A stretch of DNA of 64,000 nucleotides from an uncultured Monoglobus sp. (GCA_947630135.1 CANRGH010000007.1:35215-99214); one strand, 5' to 3'; counted from the first letter of the stretch, positions 9,223 to 20,662 are shown. Translations and numbers: made by a program. Notes: generated from the letters alone by a model not told the origin.

Positions 9223-9267
9223 GCCCGGGCGGCTCCGCGGAGCTTTATTGCCCCGCGTAACCCGCCC
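9223..9267 (-). promoter_or_regulatory. Structured leader of the SLH gene
   Basis: About 90-130 bases upstream of the SLH start, on the minus strand, GGGCGG (9262-9267) pairs with CCGCCC (9227-9232). It encloses an unpaired stretch and a GCTCC-GC-GGAGC hairpin (9232-9243). No T-run follows, so this is probably a leader RNA structure rather than a terminator. I could not assign it to a known riboswitch class. Confidence 0.4.
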
Positions 9268-9507
9268 AAAGCTTTCCATATAACAACCATTCACTATATA
9301 TGACGACAAATTGTTCGAAAAAGTTCCCGAATTTTGAAAATTTTTTCAGAAAAAATTTGTATGATATTTTTTGAACATTATGTTATTTTTTTCACAAAAA
9401 CTGTCGATCGAGGTATGCAAATTATCAAAATAAGATATAAAAGTTCATAGTTTTTTGAACGAATTTGTAGAAAACGTTTTTAACAAAATTTTAATCCGCC
9501 GAAATGC

Positions 9508-9536
9508 TTGACTATATAAGTCAAATGTGCTAAAAT
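9508..9536 (+). promoter_or_regulatory. Promoter for the sugar transferase gene
   Basis: TTGACT (9508-9513) and TAAAAT (9531-9536) have a 17-base spacer. Transcription would start near 9543, giving a leader of about 130 bases. The AT-rich DNA from 9268 to 9507 shows no gene. Confidence 0.7.
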
Positions 9537-9541
9537 CATAA

Positions 9542-9632
9542 ACTGTCAGGGTTGCGTGTATGTAAATTCGGCACGCTGGGCAAAAAAATGCAATGTGTCG
9601 CGTAATATTTTACATACAAAACAAACGACAGT
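9542..9632 (+). ncRNA. Nested-stem structured 5' leader (candidate cis-regulatory RNA)
   Basis: Three stems nest symmetrically within the first ~90 transcribed bases. ACTGTC (9542-9547) pairs with GACAGT (9627-9632). TGTATGTAAA (9557-9566) pairs perfectly with TTTACATACA (9609-9618). CGGCAC (9569-9574) pairs with GTGTCG (9595-9600) through one G-U. The apical loop holds GGGCAAAAAAATGC. There is no T-run. Position and symmetry suggest a riboswitch or protein-binding leader for the downstream glycan gene. Confidence 0.55.
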
Positions 9633-9673
9633 AATCGAGCTATAAATTATTCGCTTAGGAGAGGGGTATTACT

Positions 9674-10366
9674 TTGGTGGCTGATAAGAATGCGTTGGAT
9701 TACAGAGGAATGAGTGTAGGCTATGAGGAAGTATTTCCGGAGACGGCAAATGTTGACGAGAAATTAGCCTATAACATTGTTAAGAGAATGTTTGATGTTG
9801 TATGCTCGCTGCTTGCGATCATCGTGCTTTCACCGCTTATGCTTGTGGTTGGGATAGCGATAAAGATCGAGGACGGCGACCCGGTTATTTTTACTCAGAC
9901 GAGAATAGGCAAAGACGGCCAACCGTTTAAAATGTATAAATTCCGCTCAATGTGGAAGAATGCCGAGAAATATCTGTCAAAGCTTGAGGACCAAAACGAG
10001 GCCGACGGTCCGGTTTTCAAGATTGAGGATGACCCGAGAATAACACGAGTCGGAAAATTTATCAGAAGATACAGCATTGATGAACTGCCCCAGTTGTTTA
10101 ATATACTGAAAGGTGACATGAGCATAGTTGGTCCGAGACCGGCTCTTGGGAACGAGGTCGAATGTTATACGCCTTATCAGAGTCAGAGGCTTAGCGTTAA
10201 ACCCGGCCTCACCTGCTACTGGCAGTGCTCCGGCAGAAGCAATATCGGCTTTGACGAGTGGATGGATCTTGACATCAAATACATAAACGAGCGCAGCGCT
10301 TTGACGGATTTAAAACTTATATTTAAGACAATACCCGCGGTGCTCAAGCATGACGGTGCTTGCTGA
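9674..10366 (+). CDS. Undecaprenyl-phosphate sugar phosphotransferase (bacterial sugar transferase family)
   Basis: Enzymes of this family start glycan synthesis by moving a sugar-1-phosphate from a nucleotide sugar to undecaprenyl phosphate in the membrane. One hydrophobic segment sits at ~33-58 (MFDVVCSLLAIIVLSPLML). The conserved core follows: FTQTRIGKDGQPFKMYKFRS, RRYSIDELPQLFNILKGDMS and VGPRPALGNE. Length (230) matches the catalytic domain without the extra N-terminal membrane helices of WcaJ/PglC-fusion forms. The start is TTG 9674 or GTG 9677, both after AGGAGAGGGG. It stands alone, with no glycosyltransferase cluster beside it, and ends at a terminator. Confidence 0.92.
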   Translation: MVADKNALDYRGMSVGYEEVFPETANVDEKLAYNIVKRMFDVVCSLLAIIVLSPLMLVVGIAIKIEDGDPVIFTQTRIGKDGQPFKMYKFRSMWKNAEKYLSKLEDQNEADGPVFKIEDDPRITRVGKFIRRYSIDELPQLFNILKGDMSIVGPRPALGNEVECYTPYQSQRLSVKPGLTCYWQCSGRSNIGFDEWMDLDIKYINERSALTDLKLIFKTIPAVLKHDGAC

Positions 10367-10378
10367 TTACAGAGAACC

Positions 10379-10413
10379 AAAAACCGGTCCGAAATTTTCG
10401 GATCGGTTTTTTG
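10379..10413 (+). terminator. Intrinsic terminator after the sugar transferase gene
   Basis: AACCGGTCCGAA pairs with TTCGGATCGGTT (one G-U) around a short ATT loop and runs into six Ts. Confidence 0.88.
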
Positions 10414-10414
10414 C

Positions 10415-10891
10415 TTATTTTTTTATCATGCACACGGCTTGGGCGGAGATGCCTTCTTTTCGGCCCTCGAAGCCGAGGCGCTCGGTGGTGGTGGCTTTGA
10501 CGCTCACGCGATCCGTATCCGCGCCGAGGGCGTCGGCGATGTTCCGCCTCATTTTTTCGATATGCGGCGCGAGCTTCGGCGCTTGGGCCGTGACTATCGA
10601 GTCGATATTAACGACCTCGTATCCGCGCTCTTTAAGCAACCTGCCCACATGCCGCAAAAGCTCAATGCTGTCCGCGCCAGAATATTTCGGATCGGTGTCC
10701 GGGAAATGCTTCCCTATGTCGCCGAGGGCCGCCGCTCCGAGCAGCGCGTCCATAACCGCGTGAACCAGCACGTCCGCGTCGCTGTGCCCCAGAAGTCCCT
10801 TCTCGTGCTCGATTTGGACGCCGCCGAGTATTAGCTTTCTGCCTTCCTCAAGTCTGTGTACGTCATATCCTATGCCAACTCGTGTTTCCAT
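10415..10891 (-). CDS. ispF: 2-C-methyl-D-erythritol 2,4-cyclodiphosphate synthase
   Basis: IspF closes the cyclic diphosphate in the non-mevalonate isoprenoid pathway, releasing CMP. Metal ligands are visible in [10 protein letters not shown] (Asp and His) and in [20 protein letters not shown]. The trimer signature [20 protein letters not shown] is near the end. At 158 residues it is the usual length. Its ATG overlaps the ispD stop (TAATG), showing tight translational coupling with the preceding enzyme of the same pathway. Confidence 0.97.
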   Translation of the reverse strand: METRVGIGYDVHRLEEGRKLILGGVQIEHEKGLLGHSDADVLVHAVMDALLGAAALGDIGKHFPDTDPKYSGADSIELLRHVGRLLKERGYEVVNIDSIVTAQAPKLAPHIEKMRRNIADALGADTDRVSVKATTTERLGFEGRKEGISAQAVCMIKK

Positions 10892-11607
10892 TAATTTATA
10901 CCTCCGGACCGCTCGTTTTCAAGAATTATTTCGGCCAGCGCCAAGTCCTCGGGTGTGGTGATCTTGATGTTGCGGTAGTCGCCCTTGATTATCATGACAC
11001 GTTCCGTGGTGAACGATTCGGCCACCGCGCAGTCGTCGGTGAAGTCGGCGCCCTTGTTTTTGGCCCTCGTGTGGGCCTTCATGATAAGCTCATATCTGAA
11101 GCCCTGCGGCGTCTGTACCGAGATCAGGCTGTCGCGGTCGGGCGTGGAGCTGATAAAGCCGTGGTCGTCGATCTGCTTTATGGTGTCCTTGACCGGAACG
11201 CCGATCGCCGCCGCCTCGCAGTTTTCGCTCTCGATCTGCGAAATAAGCTCGCGCACGAATTCGGCGCGGATAAACGGCCGCGCCCCGTCGTGAATGAGGA
11301 CAATGTCGTCATCCTCGCCGCTGAGACGCTCGAGACCGTTCATTACCGACTTCTGGCGCGTGTCGCCGCCCTCGATAACGTCAAAAACCTTTTTTATGCC
11401 GTGACATTGAATGACGCGCCGCATTTCCTCAATATCCTCGGCGCGTGTCACGACCAAAATTTTTTCGACTTCGGGCATGTTTTCAAAGACCCGCAGCGTC
11501 CTCGCTATCACGGGAACGCCGCGGATGCTTATAAACTGCTTGTTTTTGCCCGCGCCCATACGCGTGCCGCTGCCGGCGGCAACGATTATTGCCGACACTG
11601 AACTCAT
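10891..11607 (-). CDS. ispD: 2-C-methyl-D-erythritol 4-phosphate cytidylyltransferase
   Basis: IspD transfers CMP from CTP to methylerythritol phosphate. The nucleotide-binding signature [16 protein letters not shown] is at residues ~11-26. Further family motifs are [17 protein letters not shown] and [11 protein letters not shown]. The gene lies 20 bases after carD and overlaps ispF by one base, so all three are probably co-transcribed from upstream of carD or radA. Confidence 0.97.
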   Translation of the reverse strand: MSSVSAIIVAAGSGTRMGAGKNKQFISIRGVPVIARTLRVFENMPEVEKILVVTRAEDIEEMRRVIQCHGIKKVFDVIEGGDTRQKSVMNGLERLSGEDDDIVLIHDGARPFIRAEFVRELISQIESENCEAAAIGVPVKDTIKQIDDHGFISSTPDRDSLISVQTPQGFRYELIMKAHTRAKNKGADFTDDCAVAESFTTERVMIIKGDYRNIKITTPEDLALAEIILENERSGGIN

Positions 11608-11627
11608 ATTAAGACCCTTTCGATTAA

Positions 11628-12104
11628 TTAAGAAATTTTGCTCATAAGCAGCCTTTCAATATCCGGATATGTGGAGTTTTTGGACATAACCAGCTCCGAG
11701 ATCAGGATATTTTTGGCGTTGCTGAGCATTTTGCGCTCAAAGTTCGACAGGCTCTTTCTTCTGTCGCGAAGAATGAGCGCCTTGGTTATTTTGGCGACGT
11801 CGAATATGTCGCCCTTTTTAAGCTTGTCTAAGTTGTCCCTGTAACGTTTGTTCCAATTGCCCGCCTCGTCGCACTCGAATGTGCCGAAGCTGTCTATTAC
11901 CTCGTCGGCCTCGTTTTCCGACACTATATACCGCAGGCCGATGCTCTCGATCTTCGCGACCGGAATTTTGATCTCCAGCTCACCCACGCACGGCTCCAGA
12001 ATGAAGTACTGGGTTTCCTCGCCAAGAATTTTTTCCTGCTCGATACACTTGATCACTCCCGCTCCGTGCATGGGATAAGCAACCTTATCGCCAATCTGAA
12101 ACAT
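11628..12104 (-). CDS. CarD/CdnL-family RNA polymerase-binding regulator
   Basis: CarD-type proteins bind the beta subunit of RNA polymerase and stabilise open promoter complexes. The N-terminal RNA polymerase-interacting Tudor-like domain is clear (FQIGDKVAYPMHGAGVI...). It is followed by an all-helical C-terminal domain containing LSNFERKMLSNAKNILISE. The length of 158 matches the family. Its place between radA and ispD-ispF is typical of Clostridia. Confidence 0.94.
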   Translation of the reverse strand: MFQIGDKVAYPMHGAGVIKCIEQEKILGEETQYFILEPCVGELEIKIPVAKIESIGLRYIVSENEADEVIDSFGTFECDEAGNWNKRYRDNLDKLKKGDIFDVAKITKALILRDRRKSLSNFERKMLSNAKNILISELVMSKNSTYPDIERLLMSKIS

Positions 12105-12211
12105 AAAAACACTTTCCTTTCCGACTGATGCCGCTTTTGCGGCGATGCGCTGCTAAAGCGCGGTTTACTCCGATAAGAGCCATACACGAAACACATTGAA
12201 ATGTATAAAAA

Positions 12212-13600
12212 CTAAAAGACGCTTTTTAAAATTTGCAGTATGTTTGAGTATTGACAGACTTTGATGTTATTATACCTTTTTGCCGCGCTCGCGTCTATCC
12301 GCGGCACAATTATTGTCTTAAAACCAAGCTTTTCGGCCTCGCTTATGCGGCTTTCGATAAAGCTGCACGATCGGATCTCTCCGGTCAGGCCCACCTCGCC
12401 GACAGCGGCCAGGTCGTCGGGCAGCGGCCGGTTCTTAAACACCGACGCTAACGCGAGGACTATCGCCAGATCGGCGGCCGGCTCGGTCATTTTGAGGCCG
12501 CCCACGACGTTTATGTAGGTGTCGTATGACGAGATGTGCAGCCCCGCGCGCTTTTCAAGCACGGCCAGAAGCATCATGGCGCGGTTGAAGTCAACACCCG
12601 TCGTCATCCGCCTCGGATTGCCGAACGCGGTGGGCGCCGCGAGCGCCTGTATCTCGGCCAATATCGGGCGGGTGCCTTCCATTGTGCAGACTATGCAGCT
12701 CCCTGGGACGCCTTCGGGCCTGCCCGCAAGCATAGCGGAGGAAGGGTTGCTGACCTCGGATAAGCCGCGCTCGCTCATCTCAAAAACTCCGATCTCGTTG
12801 GTTGAGCCGAACCTGTTCTTTATCGCGCGGATGATCCTGTAGGCGCGGTTCTGGTCGCCCTCGAAGTACAGCACGCAGTCAACTATGTGCTCAAGTATCT
12901 TCGGACCCGCGATCGAGCCCTCCTTGGTGACATGCCCCACCAAAAACGTGGCGATATTGTGAGTTTTCGCCACCCGCATCAGCATCGCCGCGACGTCTCT
13001 GATTTGAGAAACGCTGCCCGGCGCGGGGGTCAGGTTCGGGTTAAACATGGTCTGGACCGAGTCGACCACAAGCATCTCGGGCTTCTCTCTTGAAATATGC
13101 TCAAGAATATTCTCGGTGTTGGTCTCACAGTATATTTTTATATTGCCGCTGTCCACTCCGAGGCGGTCGGCTCTGAGCTTGATCTGCCTCGGTGACTCCT
13201 CACCCGAGACGTAGAGAATTTTTTTGTCCCTGCCGATGTGGCTGCAAACTTGAAGCAGTATCGTGGATTTTCCGATGCCCGGGTCTCCGCCCAACAGCAC
13301 CAGCGAGCCCGGCACAAGGCCTCCGCCCAGCACGCGGTCAAACTCCTTAAGGCCGGTCTGGCAGCGTGGCTCTTCCTCGGTGGATATGTCGCTAAGGCTT
13401 TTCGGTGCGGCGTCGTCGCCCATGCCGCGGAGCCCCGCTATGGCGGATGATCTCGCGCCGCTTTTCGCGCTGTCCGTCTTGCCGGTTATCACGGTTTCCT
13501 CAACAAGGGTGTTCCACGAACCGCAGGCGGTGCATTTTCCCATCCATTTGGGGAACTCGTTGCCGCACTCCGAGCATACAAACACTGTTTTAGACTTCAT
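12212..13600 (-). CDS. radA: DNA repair protein RadA
   Basis: RadA is a RecA-like ATPase that promotes branch migration during recombination. A zinc finger uses Cys9, Cys12, Cys23 and Cys26 (CSEC...CTAC). Walker A is GGDPGIGKST and Walker B is MLVVDSV. The family motif KNRFG lies in IRAIKNRFGSTNEIG, and a Lon-like C-terminal domain completes the protein. I start at ATG 13600 because GGAGGG sits six bases before it; the frame continues upstream to 13624 without a better site. No disA lies next to it. Confidence 0.96.
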   Translation of the reverse strand: MKSKTVFVCSECGNEFPKWMGKCTACGSWNTLVEETVITGKTDSAKSGARSSAIAGLRGMGDDAAPKSLSDISTEEEPRCQTGLKEFDRVLGGGLVPGSLVLLGGDPGIGKSTILLQVCSHIGRDKKILYVSGEESPRQIKLRADRLGVDSGNIKIYCETNTENILEHISREKPEMLVVDSVQTMFNPNLTPAPGSVSQIRDVAAMLMRVAKTHNIATFLVGHVTKEGSIAGPKILEHIVDCVLYFEGDQNRAYRIIRAIKNRFGSTNEIGVFEMSERGLSEVSNPSSAMLAGRPEGVPGSCIVCTMEGTRPILAEIQALAAPTAFGNPRRMTTGVDFNRAMMLLAVLEKRAGLHISSYDTYINVVGGLKMTEPAADLAIVLALASVFKNRPLPDDLAAVGEVGLTGEIRSCSFIESRISEAEKLGFKTIIVPRIDASAAKRYNNIKVCQYSNILQILKSVF

Positions 13601-13667
13601 ATCGCCCTCCGAAAATTGGTTCAAAATATCGGTCGGTCCTAAAAAAGGCCAAACTCTCGGTAAGTTT

Positions 13668-13697
13668 ATTATACCATAAAAACCCTGTTTTGTCCAA
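13668..13697 (-). promoter_or_regulatory. Promoter for radA and downstream genes
   Basis: On the minus strand, TTGGAC (13692-13697) and TATAAT (13668-13673) are separated by 18 bases, about 70 bases before the radA start. Confidence 0.55.
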
Positions 13698-13819
13698 CAA
13701 ATTTTGAAAATATTTAAAATTTTTTAAAACTGATGTAATATTTTCATGCTATTATCGAAAAATAAAAAATTGTATATAAATAAAAACGCAATTGTAATAA
13801 AAATGTGATATATTTACCC

Positions 13820-13848
13820 TTGAATTTGCGCGGGGGTTAGTATATAAT
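13820..13848 (+). promoter_or_regulatory. Promoter for the glycosyltransferase-glmS operon
   Basis: TTGAAT (13820-13825) and TATAAT (13843-13848) are separated by 17 bases, shortly before the glycosyltransferase start. The AT-rich stretch 13698-13819 contains no gene. Confidence 0.75.
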
Positions 13849-13878
13849 TCTAAGGTATATATTTAAGAGGTGAAGCTT

Positions 13879-15084
13879 GTGCATATGTTTGTTTGTGAAA
13901 TCATAGCGGATTTCATTGAGCTTGCACTCTTTTTAATTGGATTATACTACGCGGCGGTGGGCGTGTTCTCGCTGTTTCCGCGGCGGGATCTCACCGCGCC
14001 GGACAGAGAGCCGCTGAGCTTCGCGGTGCTGATCCCGGCCCACAATGAGGAGCGGGTCATCGCGCAGGCGGTTAAAAGCGTTTTTGCGGCCGATTACCCG
14101 GGCGAAAAGCTCGGCGTTTATGTGATCGCTGACGACTGCTCCGACAGAACGGCGTACATCGCGGAAAAACTCGGCGCGCGCGTTATCAAAAAAAGCGACG
14201 GCTCGGGCAAGTTCGCGGCGCTGAAGTTCGCCTCGGAGCGGATATTTTCGGAAAACGAGCGTCCCGATATGGTGACTGTGATCGACGCGGACAATGTTGT
14301 GTCGCCCGCGTATTTCGCCGAGATGAACAAGGCGGCGCGTGAGCGGTACGGCGCTGTCCAGGGAAAAGTCGAGACCAAGAACCCGGAGCGCAACTGGCTG
14401 ACGGCCGCGTATTCGCTCTGGAGCGCGCTTGAGACGCGCCTCGGCAGAATGGCGCCGGGAAGCATAGGGCTTAACGTGAAGCTTTCGGGCACCGGATATT
14501 GCGTCCGCGCGGAGGTCTTTGAGGAGCTTATGGGCCTTGAGGGCTGTCTTGCGGAGGATATGGAGTTCACGGCGCATTTGGCGCTTATCGGCGTTAAGAC
14601 CGCGTTTTGCGGCGGCGCAGTTGTGTATGACGAGAAGCCCGCGAGCCTCGGCTGCTCGCTGAGGCAGCGGATACGCTGGGCGCGCGGGATAGTCAGCGTT
14701 CAGGGCAGATACGGCCGGAAGCTTTTAAGACGCGGGAAAATAACCGATTTCCTCAGTCTGTACGGCGATTTTCTGGGCCTGTTTACCTATGCGCTGTTCG
14801 GGGTTTTATCGTTCTTTGCCGGATACGCGATGCTGAACGGTCTGCACTATCCGCTGATAGAGCTGTGGACAAAGCCGATCTCATACGCGGCGCTTTGCGT
14901 CTATTTGGGGATCGGGCTTATGACCGCCCTTGCGGGGCTGGTTCTTGAAAGGAAATTCAATAAAGCGGCCGTGGTCAATCTGCCCGGACTGCTGATATAT
15001 ACCGTGACGTGGGTGCCCGCGGCTGTGGCCGGACTTCTGAGCCACCACAGAAAGGAATGGTACCACACGGAGCATGATTGTTAA
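13879..15084 (+). CDS. Membrane family-2 glycosyltransferase (processive type)
   Basis: This is a membrane glycosyltransferase with a cytoplasmic GT-A domain. One N-terminal membrane helix (~8-30) precedes the catalytic region, and three helices follow it. Catalytic signatures in order are VIADDCSDRTA, VIDADN, EDMEFTAH and RQRIRWARG. This D..DxD..ED..QxxRW set is shared with hyaluronan, chitin and poly-GlcNAc synthases, so a beta-linked polysaccharide product is likely; the sugar cannot be told. The GTG at 13879 follows AAGAGGTG by seven bases; ATG 13885 and GTG 13870 are alternatives. glmS, which makes the GlcNAc precursor, begins 28 bases later, supporting a GlcNAc-type substrate. Confidence 0.88.
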   Translation: MHMFVCEIIADFIELALFLIGLYYAAVGVFSLFPRRDLTAPDREPLSFAVLIPAHNEERVIAQAVKSVFAADYPGEKLGVYVIADDCSDRTAYIAEKLGARVIKKSDGSGKFAALKFASERIFSENERPDMVTVIDADNVVSPAYFAEMNKAARERYGAVQGKVETKNPERNWLTAAYSLWSALETRLGRMAPGSIGLNVKLSGTGYCVRAEVFEELMGLEGCLAEDMEFTAHLALIGVKTAFCGGAVVYDEKPASLGCSLRQRIRWARGIVSVQGRYGRKLLRRGKITDFLSLYGDFLGLFTYALFGVLSFFAGYAMLNGLHYPLIELWTKPISYAALCVYLGIGLMTALAGLVLERKFNKAAVVNLPGLLIYTVTWVPAAVAGLLSHHRKEWYHTEHDC

Positions 15085-15112
15085 CGATTAAAAATCAACA
15101 GGAGGTAATCTT

Positions 15113-16939
15113 ATGTGCGGAATTGTCGGATATGTAGGAAACAAGCAAGCGGCGCCCTTCCTTTTGGAGGGCCTCTCAAAGCTTGAATACAGAGGTTATG
15201 ACTCCGCCGGCGTGGCGGTCATGACCGACGAGGGAATAGTCGTAAAGAAAAAGAAGGGCCGTCTGGCGGGCCTCAGTGAGATGATCGACGGAGGAAACGC
15301 TATACGCGGAACAATGGGAATAGGCCACACACGCTGGGCGACGCACGGTGAGCCCTCGGACACCAATTCTCATCCGCATCTCAGCAACTCGGGCCGCTTC
15401 GCGGTAGTCCACAACGGAATTATCGAGAACTATCTGCGTCTTAGGGACTATCTCACCAAAAAGGGCTTTGAGTTTATTTCCGAGACCGATACCGAGGTCA
15501 TAGCCCACCTTTTTGAGTATTATTACAAGGGCGACATTATTGACGCCATGATCAAGGTCATAAACAAGGTCGAGGGCTCATACGCGCTGGGTGTGCTCTG
15601 CGCAGACGATCCCGACTCGTTTATCGCGGTCCGCAAGGAAAGCCCGCTGATCGTGGGCCTCGGTGAGGGCGAGAATTTTATCGCCTCTGACATACCCGCG
15701 ATCCTGTCACACACCAAAAACGTTTATTTCCTTGAAAATAATGAGATAGTAATTCTCAAAAAGGGTGAGGTCAAGGTAATCAACACCGACCGCGAGGAGA
15801 TAAACAAAGAGGTTTATGTGGTTGATTGGGATGTTTCGGCCGCCGAGAAGGGCGGATATGAGCATTTTATGTTCAAGGAGATAATGGAGCAGCCCAGAGC
15901 AATCGCCGACACAGTCAGCCCCAGAATTAAGGACGGCAGGATCGTGCTTGACGATATAATGCTCACGGCTGACTATATACGCAATATAAACAAGGTTTAT
16001 ATAGTCGCCTGCGGCAGCGCCTATCATGTCGGAGTTGTCGGCAAATATGTTATCGAGCAGATGAACCGTATTCCCGTTGAGGTCATGGTCGCGTCCGAGT
16101 TCAGATATTGTTCGCCGATCATTGACGAGCACACTCTTGTGGTGCTAATTTCGCAGTCGGGCGAAACAGCCGACACGATCGAGGCCATGCGCGAGGCCAA
16201 GCGCCTCGGCTCAAGGACATTTGCCATTGTCAACGCTGTCGGAAGCACGATCGCCCGCGAGGCCGATGACGTGCTCTACACCTGGGCGGGCCCCGAGATC
16301 GCCGTGGCCACCACCAAGGCTTACAGCACCCAGCTGACCGCGATATACATGCTTTCGCTGTATTTCGCGCAGGAGCTTGAGACGATAACTCCCGAGCTGC
16401 TCAGAAAATACATCAACGCCCTTAACGCCCTGCCCGACAAGATCGCCGGAATAGTTGAGAACAAGGCGGATATACAGTACATCGCGTCGCAGTATTACAG
16501 CGCCAAGAGCGTGTTCTTTATCGGCAGGACATTTGACTACGCGGTGGCTCTCGAAGGCTCACTCAAGCTTAAGGAGATCTCATATATCCATTCCGAGGCA
16601 TACGCCGCAGGAGAACTCAAGCACGGTACGATCGCGCTTATGGAGGAGGGCACCGTTGTTGTGGCGCTTTGCACGGTCAAAAAGCTGTTTGATAAAATGC
16701 TCAGCAACATAAAAGAGGTCAAAGCCCGCGGCGCCGTTGTTATCGCCATTGCCGAGGAGGGCCATACTGAGATCGAAAAAGAGGCCGATCACGTTATTTA
16801 CGTGCCCAAATGTGATGATCTCACTATGCCCAGCGAGGTTGTTGTGCCGCTGCAGCTTTTCTCATACTATGTAGCGTCGCTTAAGGGCCTTGACATCGAC
16901 AAGCCCAGAAATCTCGCGAAGTCCGTTACGGTTGAGTAA
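15113..16939 (+). CDS. glmS: Glutamine-fructose-6-phosphate aminotransferase (isomerizing)
   Basis: GlmS makes glucosamine-6-phosphate from fructose-6-phosphate and glutamine, the first step to UDP-GlcNAc. The N-terminal nucleophile is Cys2 (MCGIVGYVGN), and the glutaminase domain covers ~1-230. Two SIS sugar-isomerase domains follow (SQSGETADTIEAMREAK and GRTFDYAVALEGSLKLKEIS). The C-terminus KPRNLAKSVTVE is the conserved tail that closes the active site. Length is normal at 608. Only 28 bases separate it from the glycosyltransferase, so there is no room for a glmS ribozyme. Confidence 0.98.
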   Translation: MCGIVGYVGNKQAAPFLLEGLSKLEYRGYDSAGVAVMTDEGIVVKKKKGRLAGLSEMIDGGNAIRGTMGIGHTRWATHGEPSDTNSHPHLSNSGRFAVVHNGIIENYLRLRDYLTKKGFEFISETDTEVIAHLFEYYYKGDIIDAMIKVINKVEGSYALGVLCADDPDSFIAVRKESPLIVGLGEGENFIASDIPAILSHTKNVYFLENNEIVILKKGEVKVINTDREEINKEVYVVDWDVSAAEKGGYEHFMFKEIMEQPRAIADTVSPRIKDGRIVLDDIMLTADYIRNINKVYIVACGSAYHVGVVGKYVIEQMNRIPVEVMVASEFRYCSPIIDEHTLVVLISQSGETADTIEAMREAKRLGSRTFAIVNAVGSTIAREADDVLYTWAGPEIAVATTKAYSTQLTAIYMLSLYFAQELETITPELLRKYINALNALPDKIAGIVENKADIQYIASQYYSAKSVFFIGRTFDYAVALEGSLKLKEISYIHSEAYAAGELKHGTIALMEEGTVVVALCTVKKLFDKMLSNIKEVKARGAVVIAIAEEGHTEIEKEADHVIYVPKCDDLTMPSEVVVPLQLFSYYVASLKGLDIDKPRNLAKSVTVE

Positions 16940-17054
16940 TAACTTTATAAATTTAATGTTAATTTAAAATAAAAACTATGGCTTTTTTGGCGGAAATGTG
17001 TTATACTGCCAAGAGAGCCATTTTTTGCGGAATGGCCGCCTGAGAGGTGATATT

Positions 17055-18452
17055 ATGACAAAAACATTTATTTTTCGCGCGGTCTGCGCCGTGACGGCAT
17101 TCGCGCTGACGCTGGCGCTTATGTGCGTTGAGGTGCGCCCCGCCGCTGCGGAAACGGAAATTCAGCGCATACTGAAGGTAGGGCTGTGTTACGGCTCGTC
17201 GGCCAAGACTGCCGCCACAGTCACTTCGGAGCGCGGATTTTATGTCGGAACATTTAACGACCGCGAGTTTTTCGAGGAACAGATAATTGAGAACACGACC
17301 GTGATGGTGCGCCGCGGCGACGCTGGAATTGTTATTCAGGACACCGACGGAAATACATTATACGCCGAGCATGACGGAGCGGGAGTGGGCTTGAGCCCGA
17401 TCTACACCGATTTCTGGGAGGAGCGCTTAACCTTTGAGGGAAGCTGGTACCGCGGCAGTTTGAATTTCATCTGCGACGGAGACGGATTTGCCGCGATCAA
17501 CGTCATTGACATAGACCAGTATCTCTACGGTGTCGTTTCGCGCGAGATGAGCGACACATGGCCGATAGAGGCGCTCAAGGCGCAGGCGGTCTGCTCAAGA
17601 AACTACGCCGCGCAAAATATCGGAAAGCATGAGAGCTACGGCTTTGACATCTGCGCCAACACCCATTGCCAGATGTACACCGGAATGTCGCGCGAGGCCG
17701 AGTCGATATACGAGGCTGTTGACGCGACCCGCGGCATGGTGCTGACCTACGGAGGCGAACTTTGCGAGTGCTATTACTCGTCATCAATGGGCTCGTCCAC
17801 CGAGGACGTTAAATATGTCTGGGGAAACGAGGTCCCGTATCTCGTAAGCGTTGACAACGGCTTTGAGGATACCGAAAACATACCAAACGGCGTGTGGTCG
17901 GGAGTGCTGACGGCGGACGAGGCTTCAACCATTATGCGCAACCGCGGCTATGAGGTCGGAGACGTGCAGAAGATAGAGGCGCTTGAGTATTCACCCGAGG
18001 GCAGAGTCACAAAGCTCAGAGTGACCGGAAACACGGCGATCAAGACTGTTGAGCGCGAGGAGTGCAGAACGCTTTTCGGCTCGGTCACAAAGAGCCAGAT
18101 GTTCACCGTCACCGGAAACGGCGAGGCCGAAAACCAGGCGATGATCGCGGTCAGCGACGGCGAGACGCTGATGCGCCGCAGACCGAAGCAGATTGAGATT
18201 TTAAGCGATATGGGCAGACATAACGTGTCAGCCGAAACGCTGTATACCACAAACGGCGTATATCAAAAGACCTACGCGGACGCCGAGGGCGAAACATCGC
18301 CGAATACAAGCTTTACTTTCAAAGGCACGGGCTGGGGCCACGGCGTGGGCATGAGCCAGTACGGGGCCAAGGGCATGGCGGAAAACGGATATGATTTCGG
18401 CGAGATACTGACCCACTACTTCACCGGAACCGGGATAACCAACGCTTACTAA
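17055..18452 (+). CDS. Secreted SpoIID/LytB-domain protein
   Basis: SpoIID is a lytic transglycosylase that cuts denuded glycan strands, and LytB-type relatives modify cell wall hydrolysis. A signal peptide covers ~1-33 (ending ..RPAAAETE). The SpoIID domain contains YLYGVVSREMSDTWPIEALK and AQAVCSRNYAA, and ends in WGHGVGMSQYGAKGMAENG, the family hallmark. The region between them has ~150 extra residues. ATG 17055 is chosen over 16998 because GAGGTG precedes it. It is followed by queA and tgt 27 bases later. With 465 residues it is longer than typical SpoIID, so it may act in vegetative wall remodelling rather than engulfment; this is inference. Confidence 0.88.
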   Translation: MTKTFIFRAVCAVTAFALTLALMCVEVRPAAAETEIQRILKVGLCYGSSAKTAATVTSERGFYVGTFNDREFFEEQIIENTTVMVRRGDAGIVIQDTDGNTLYAEHDGAGVGLSPIYTDFWEERLTFEGSWYRGSLNFICDGDGFAAINVIDIDQYLYGVVSREMSDTWPIEALKAQAVCSRNYAAQNIGKHESYGFDICANTHCQMYTGMSREAESIYEAVDATRGMVLTYGGELCECYYSSSMGSSTEDVKYVWGNEVPYLVSVDNGFEDTENIPNGVWSGVLTADEASTIMRNRGYEVGDVQKIEALEYSPEGRVTKLRVTGNTAIKTVEREECRTLFGSVTKSQMFTVTGNGEAENQAMIAVSDGETLMRRRPKQIEILSDMGRHNVSAETLYTTNGVYQKTYADAEGETSPNTSFTFKGTGWGHGVGMSQYGAKGMAENGYDFGEILTHYFTGTGITNAY

Positions 18453-18479
18453 GGATCAATATTTAAAAAGGATTTTTGT

Positions 18480-20662
<2,183 letters not shown>

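Noticed and set aside
9569..9600. c-di-GMP-I riboswitch in the sugar transferase leader
   Set aside because: CACGCTGGGCAAA resembles one strand, but the second helix and its GACGCAAAGCC strand are missing, so I kept it only as an unassigned structured leader.
15085..15112. glmS ribozyme upstream of glmS
   Set aside because: Only 28 bases separate the glycosyltransferase stop from glmS, far too short for the ribozyme.
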